The notes under the pieces: model-generated
Told to the model about the DNA's origin: nothing
Database searches by the model: none
What the model saw: the letters and a program-made list of their open reading frames with translations, nothing else
Assembly: GCF_934525195.1 (NCBI RefSeq)
Contig: NZ_CAKSZA010000002.1
Coordinates: 186,001-250,000, forward strand
From: an uncultured Eubacterium sp.
GTDB taxonomy: Bacteria > Bacillota > Clostridia > Oscillospirales > Acutalibacteraceae
DNA length: 64,000 bases
Reading direction: 5' to 3'
Shown here: one piece after another, positions 61,901-64,000 of the stretch
How positions within the stretch are numbered: position 1 is the first letter of the stretch
How the letters are laid out: every line of letters begins with the position of its first letter
Translations under genes and position numbers: made by a program

Positions 61901-63367
61901 TTACTTATTTTGCTTTGCTATGTCTTTTATGTCCTCGTGGTTTTTCTTTTTGAAATAAGCACGGGTTTCTTTGCCGACAATTCCTGAAAGTGCAAAGAGT
62001 GCAACAAGGTTTGGAAAAGCCATAAGACCGTTTACAATATCGGCAATGTTCCACACAGCGGAAACTGTGAGATAAGGGCCGATAAATACGGCAAGAACAT
62101 AAATAACTCTGAAGCCTATCAACACATATTTATTATCGGTTAAGTATTCAAGGCATCTTTCGCTGTAATAATCCCAACCGAGAATTGTTGTGAAAGCAAA
62201 GAAAATGAGGCAAAGCATAAGAAGAAATGCCGAAAGATTTTCGTTCCACGGAAGTCCGTTTTGCCAAGCATAAGTTGTGATATTTACGCCCTCAAACTTG
62301 TCAGGTTCAAACTTGAGATTTGCCTGAGTGGTAACGATTGAAAGACCTGTGAGAGTACAAATTACGATTGTGTCGATGAATGTACCTGTCATTGTTACAA
62401 GACCTTGACGAACAGCGTCTTTTGTTTTTGCAGCAGCAGCGGCGATTGGTGCAGAACCGAGACCTGCTTCATTTGAGAAAATACCTCTGCCGATACCTTT
62501 TTGCATTGCAACCTTGATAGTGATACCTGTTGCACCGCCGATTACGGCATCAGGCACAAATGCAGTTCTTACGATATAAACAATGGCTGACGGAACATTT
62601 TTAATATGAGTAATAACAATAATCAATGTGCAAACGATATAAATAACAGCCATTGCAGGAACGATGATTTCCGAAACCTTTGCAATTCGCTTGATACCGC
62701 CTATAACAACAAGTCCGACACACAAGGTTACGATAAGACCGCAAATTACAACAGGCCAAACATAGTTATTGTCACCGATAGAAAATGCAATATGATTTTC
62801 GTTAGGGTCGAAAAATCCTTTTACGGCATTGGTAATACCTGTTACCTGGGTGAAAGTACCGATACCGAAAAGACCAACGAACACACCGAAAACGGCAAAC
62901 AACTTTGCAAGCCACTTCCACTTTTCGCCCATACCTTTTTCGATATAATAGAAAGGTCCGCCGAGATAGTGACCGTCAGCATGAACCTGACGATACTTAA
63001 TTGCAAGGAAACCCTCGCTGTACTTTGTTGCCATACCGAAAAATGCGGCAACAATCATCCAAAACATCGCACCCGGACCGCCGAGGCAAATAGCAGTTGC
63101 AACACCAACGATGTTACCTGTGCCGATTGTAGCCGAAAGTGCGGTACAAAGAGCACCGAACGAAGTTACTTCACCCTGTCCGCCCTCTTCATTTCTCACC
63201 ATAAATTTAAGTGCTTTACCGAGGTGAAACACTTGAACGAAACCCGTTTTTACAGAAAGGCAAACGCCCGCACACAAAATGAGGATGATGAGAGGCCATC
63301 CCCAAACCCAACCGTCAACCTTTGCAATAAGGTCGTTAACGGAAATTGCCAAATCAATAGTTTGCAT
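61901..63367 (-). CDS. Sodium:alanine symporter family protein (AGCS)
   Basis: A 488-residue polytopic amino acid carrier with about eleven TM segments. The family signatures GTGNIVGVATAICLGGPGA and SNEAGLGSAPIAAAAAKT are intact. It probably takes up alanine or glycine with Na+. A charged tail ends the protein (KKKNHEDIKDIAKQNK). It is monocistronic. Confidence 0.92.
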   Translation of the reverse strand: MQTIDLAISVNDLIAKVDGWVWGWPLIILILCAGVCLSVKTGFVQVFHLGKALKFMVRNEEGGQGEVTSFGALCTALSATIGTGNIVGVATAICLGGPGAMFWMIVAAFFGMATKYSEGFLAIKYRQVHADGHYLGGPFYYIEKGMGEKWKWLAKLFAVFGVFVGLFGIGTFTQVTGITNAVKGFFDPNENHIAFSIGDNNYVWPVVICGLIVTLCVGLVVIGGIKRIAKVSEIIVPAMAVIYIVCTLIIVITHIKNVPSAIVYIVRTAFVPDAVIGGATGITIKVAMQKGIGRGIFSNEAGLGSAPIAAAAAKTKDAVRQGLVTMTGTFIDTIVICTLTGLSIVTTQANLKFEPDKFEGVNITTYAWQNGLPWNENLSAFLLMLCLIFFAFTTILGWDYYSERCLEYLTDNKYVLIGFRVIYVLAVFIGPYLTVSAVWNIADIVNGLMAFPNLVALFALSGIVGKETRAYFKKKNHEDIKDIAKQNK

Positions 63368-63402
63368 ACCTGTTCTCCCTATTTTATAAAATATAATATA
63401 AA

Positions 63403-63431
63403 ATCATACCATAAACAAAGAAAAAATGCAA
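63403..63431 (-). promoter_or_regulatory. Promoter of the symporter gene
   Basis: On the minus strand TTGCAT (63426-63431), a 17-base spacer and TATGAT (63403-63408). Nothing else is evident in 63432-63511. Confidence 0.55.
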
Positions 63432-63511
63432 ACAAAAATTCAAACTGTCGATAAAGTTCCTGAAATACGCCAAATGTAGTCAACAGATTAGTTGTATTAT
63501 TATGCCATAAA

Positions 63512-64000
63512 TTATTCAAGTTTTGCCCTTAATTTTGCAAGAAGTTGTTTTTCTCGGCGAGATACCTGCACCTGTGATATGCCCAAAAGTTTGGCTGATT
63601 CACACTGCGTTTTACCCTCATAAAACCTATATTTTATCAACAAAAGTTCATCATTTGACAAATCCCTGATTGCGTGATGAACAGATAATCTGTCAAACAG
63701 CTTGTCCGTGTCGTCAACGGGAATGTCGATTGTTTCGTCTCCGTCCTCCGTTGTACAACTCAAAGAAACAACGGGATTGATTATATTAAGCACTTCGGAC
63801 AATTCTTCTGTTTCTATTCCGCAAAGTTCGGACAATTCGCTGACGGTCGGCTCTCGAAGTTCTTTTTTGATAAATCTTTCTCTGACAGCCTGCACCTTGA
63901 TGGATTTTTCTTTCAAAGAGCGAGAGACTTTGACTGCACCACCGTCACGAAAAAGACGACGGATTTCGCCCATTATGACGGGTACTGCATAGGTCGAAAA
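63512..64000 (-). CDS. sigF: Sporulation sigma factor, SigF-like (5' end outside the window)
   Basis: The last 162 residues of a sigma-70 family factor; the frame remains open to the right edge. It begins FSTYAVPVIMGEIRR (region 2 end), continues RDGGAVKVSRSLKE (region 3), and ends with a region 4 helix-turn-helix (GKTQCESAKLLGISQVQVSRREKQ). The RDGG.VKVSRSLKE segment is closer to SigF than to SigG from memory of the families. If SigF, spoIIAA and spoIIAB should lie just beyond the right edge. This implies a spore-forming organism. Confidence 0.85.
   Translation of the reverse strand, partial: FSTYAVPVIMGEIRRLFRDGGAVKVSRSLKEKSIKVQAVRERFIKKELREPTVSELSELCGIETEELSEVLNIINPVVSLSCTTEDGDETIDIPVDDTDKLFDRLSVHHAIRDLSNDELLLIKYRFYEGKTQCESAKLLGISQVQVSRREKQLLAKLRAKLE

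Noticed and set aside
62606..63454. A 282-codon open frame on the plus strand
   Set aside because: It is fully antisense to the well-supported AGCS symporter gene, has low-complexity Asn/Cys/Thr-rich content and no domain signature.

Overview
The window looks like chromosomal DNA of an AT-rich, spore-forming Firmicute of the class Clostridia, probably a gut Oscillospiraceae/Ruminococcaceae-type organism. This is an inference from family content: a SigF-type sporulation sigma factor at the right edge, PyrK/PyrD type B dihydroorotate dehydrogenase with an allosteric PyrBI, a glmS ribozyme, a tilS-ftsH pair, RNase J, and GH51, GH3 and GH33 glycosidases. No insertion sequence, prophage, CRISPR array, rRNA or origin was found. 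Gene density is high and most promoters are readable as -35/-10 pairs with 17-base spacers.

Layout: (1) 1-5.6 kb: the tail of a membrane protein, then the arginine operon argCJBDF. (2) 5.6-10.6 kb: a nucleoside-binding-type BMP lipoprotein with three inserted repeat domains, divergent from a purine nucleoside phosphorylase / mtnA / MTA-SAH deaminase cassette; together they suggest uptake and salvage of purine and thiomethyl or deoxy nucleosides. (3) 10.7-20.9 kb: tRNA-Asp and tRNA-Thr, then a complete leftward UMP operon pyrC-carA-carB-pyrK-pyrD-pyrF-pyrE-pyrB-pyrI; its CarAB also supplies carbamoyl phosphate to ArgF. (4) 21-30.9 kb: a PfkB kinase, a GNAT enzyme, the leftward operon rnj-rplI-dnaB-tilS-ftsH, rnhA and a drug/metabolite exporter. 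(5) 31-40.5 kb: an unknown anchored protein, trmO plus a ylmH-like gene, the uracil salvage pair upp-uraA, and uvrB-uvrA. (6) 40.6-47.2 kb: a signal-less sialidase upstream of KtrBA potassium uptake genes, tRNA-Ser, a small membrane protein and a GH3 glucosidase. (7) 47.4-50.7 kb: an array of four tandem paralogous membrane-anchored proteins with near-identical N-terminal halves and strongly diverged C-terminal halves. (8) 50.7-64 kb: a TatD-associated-type radical SAM protein, a MocR-type regulator lacking the PLP lysine, a small membrane protein behind an SD-sequestering hairpin, TrkAH, dut/DUF6171-like/abfA, an M24 peptidase, the glmS ribozyme and glmS, a sodium:alanine symporter and partial sigF.

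The most unusual content is the four-gene array at 47.5-50.6 kb. In both pairs, sequence conservation drops at the same residue (about 130), and in the second pair it resumes in the 3' flank. Other items worth a second look are the 21-bp hairpin covering the Shine-Dalgarno of the gene at 52854, the K-to-N change in the MocR protein, a palindromic -35 element apparently shared by divergent promoters at 44277-44282, and the repeat-split BMP lipoprotein.
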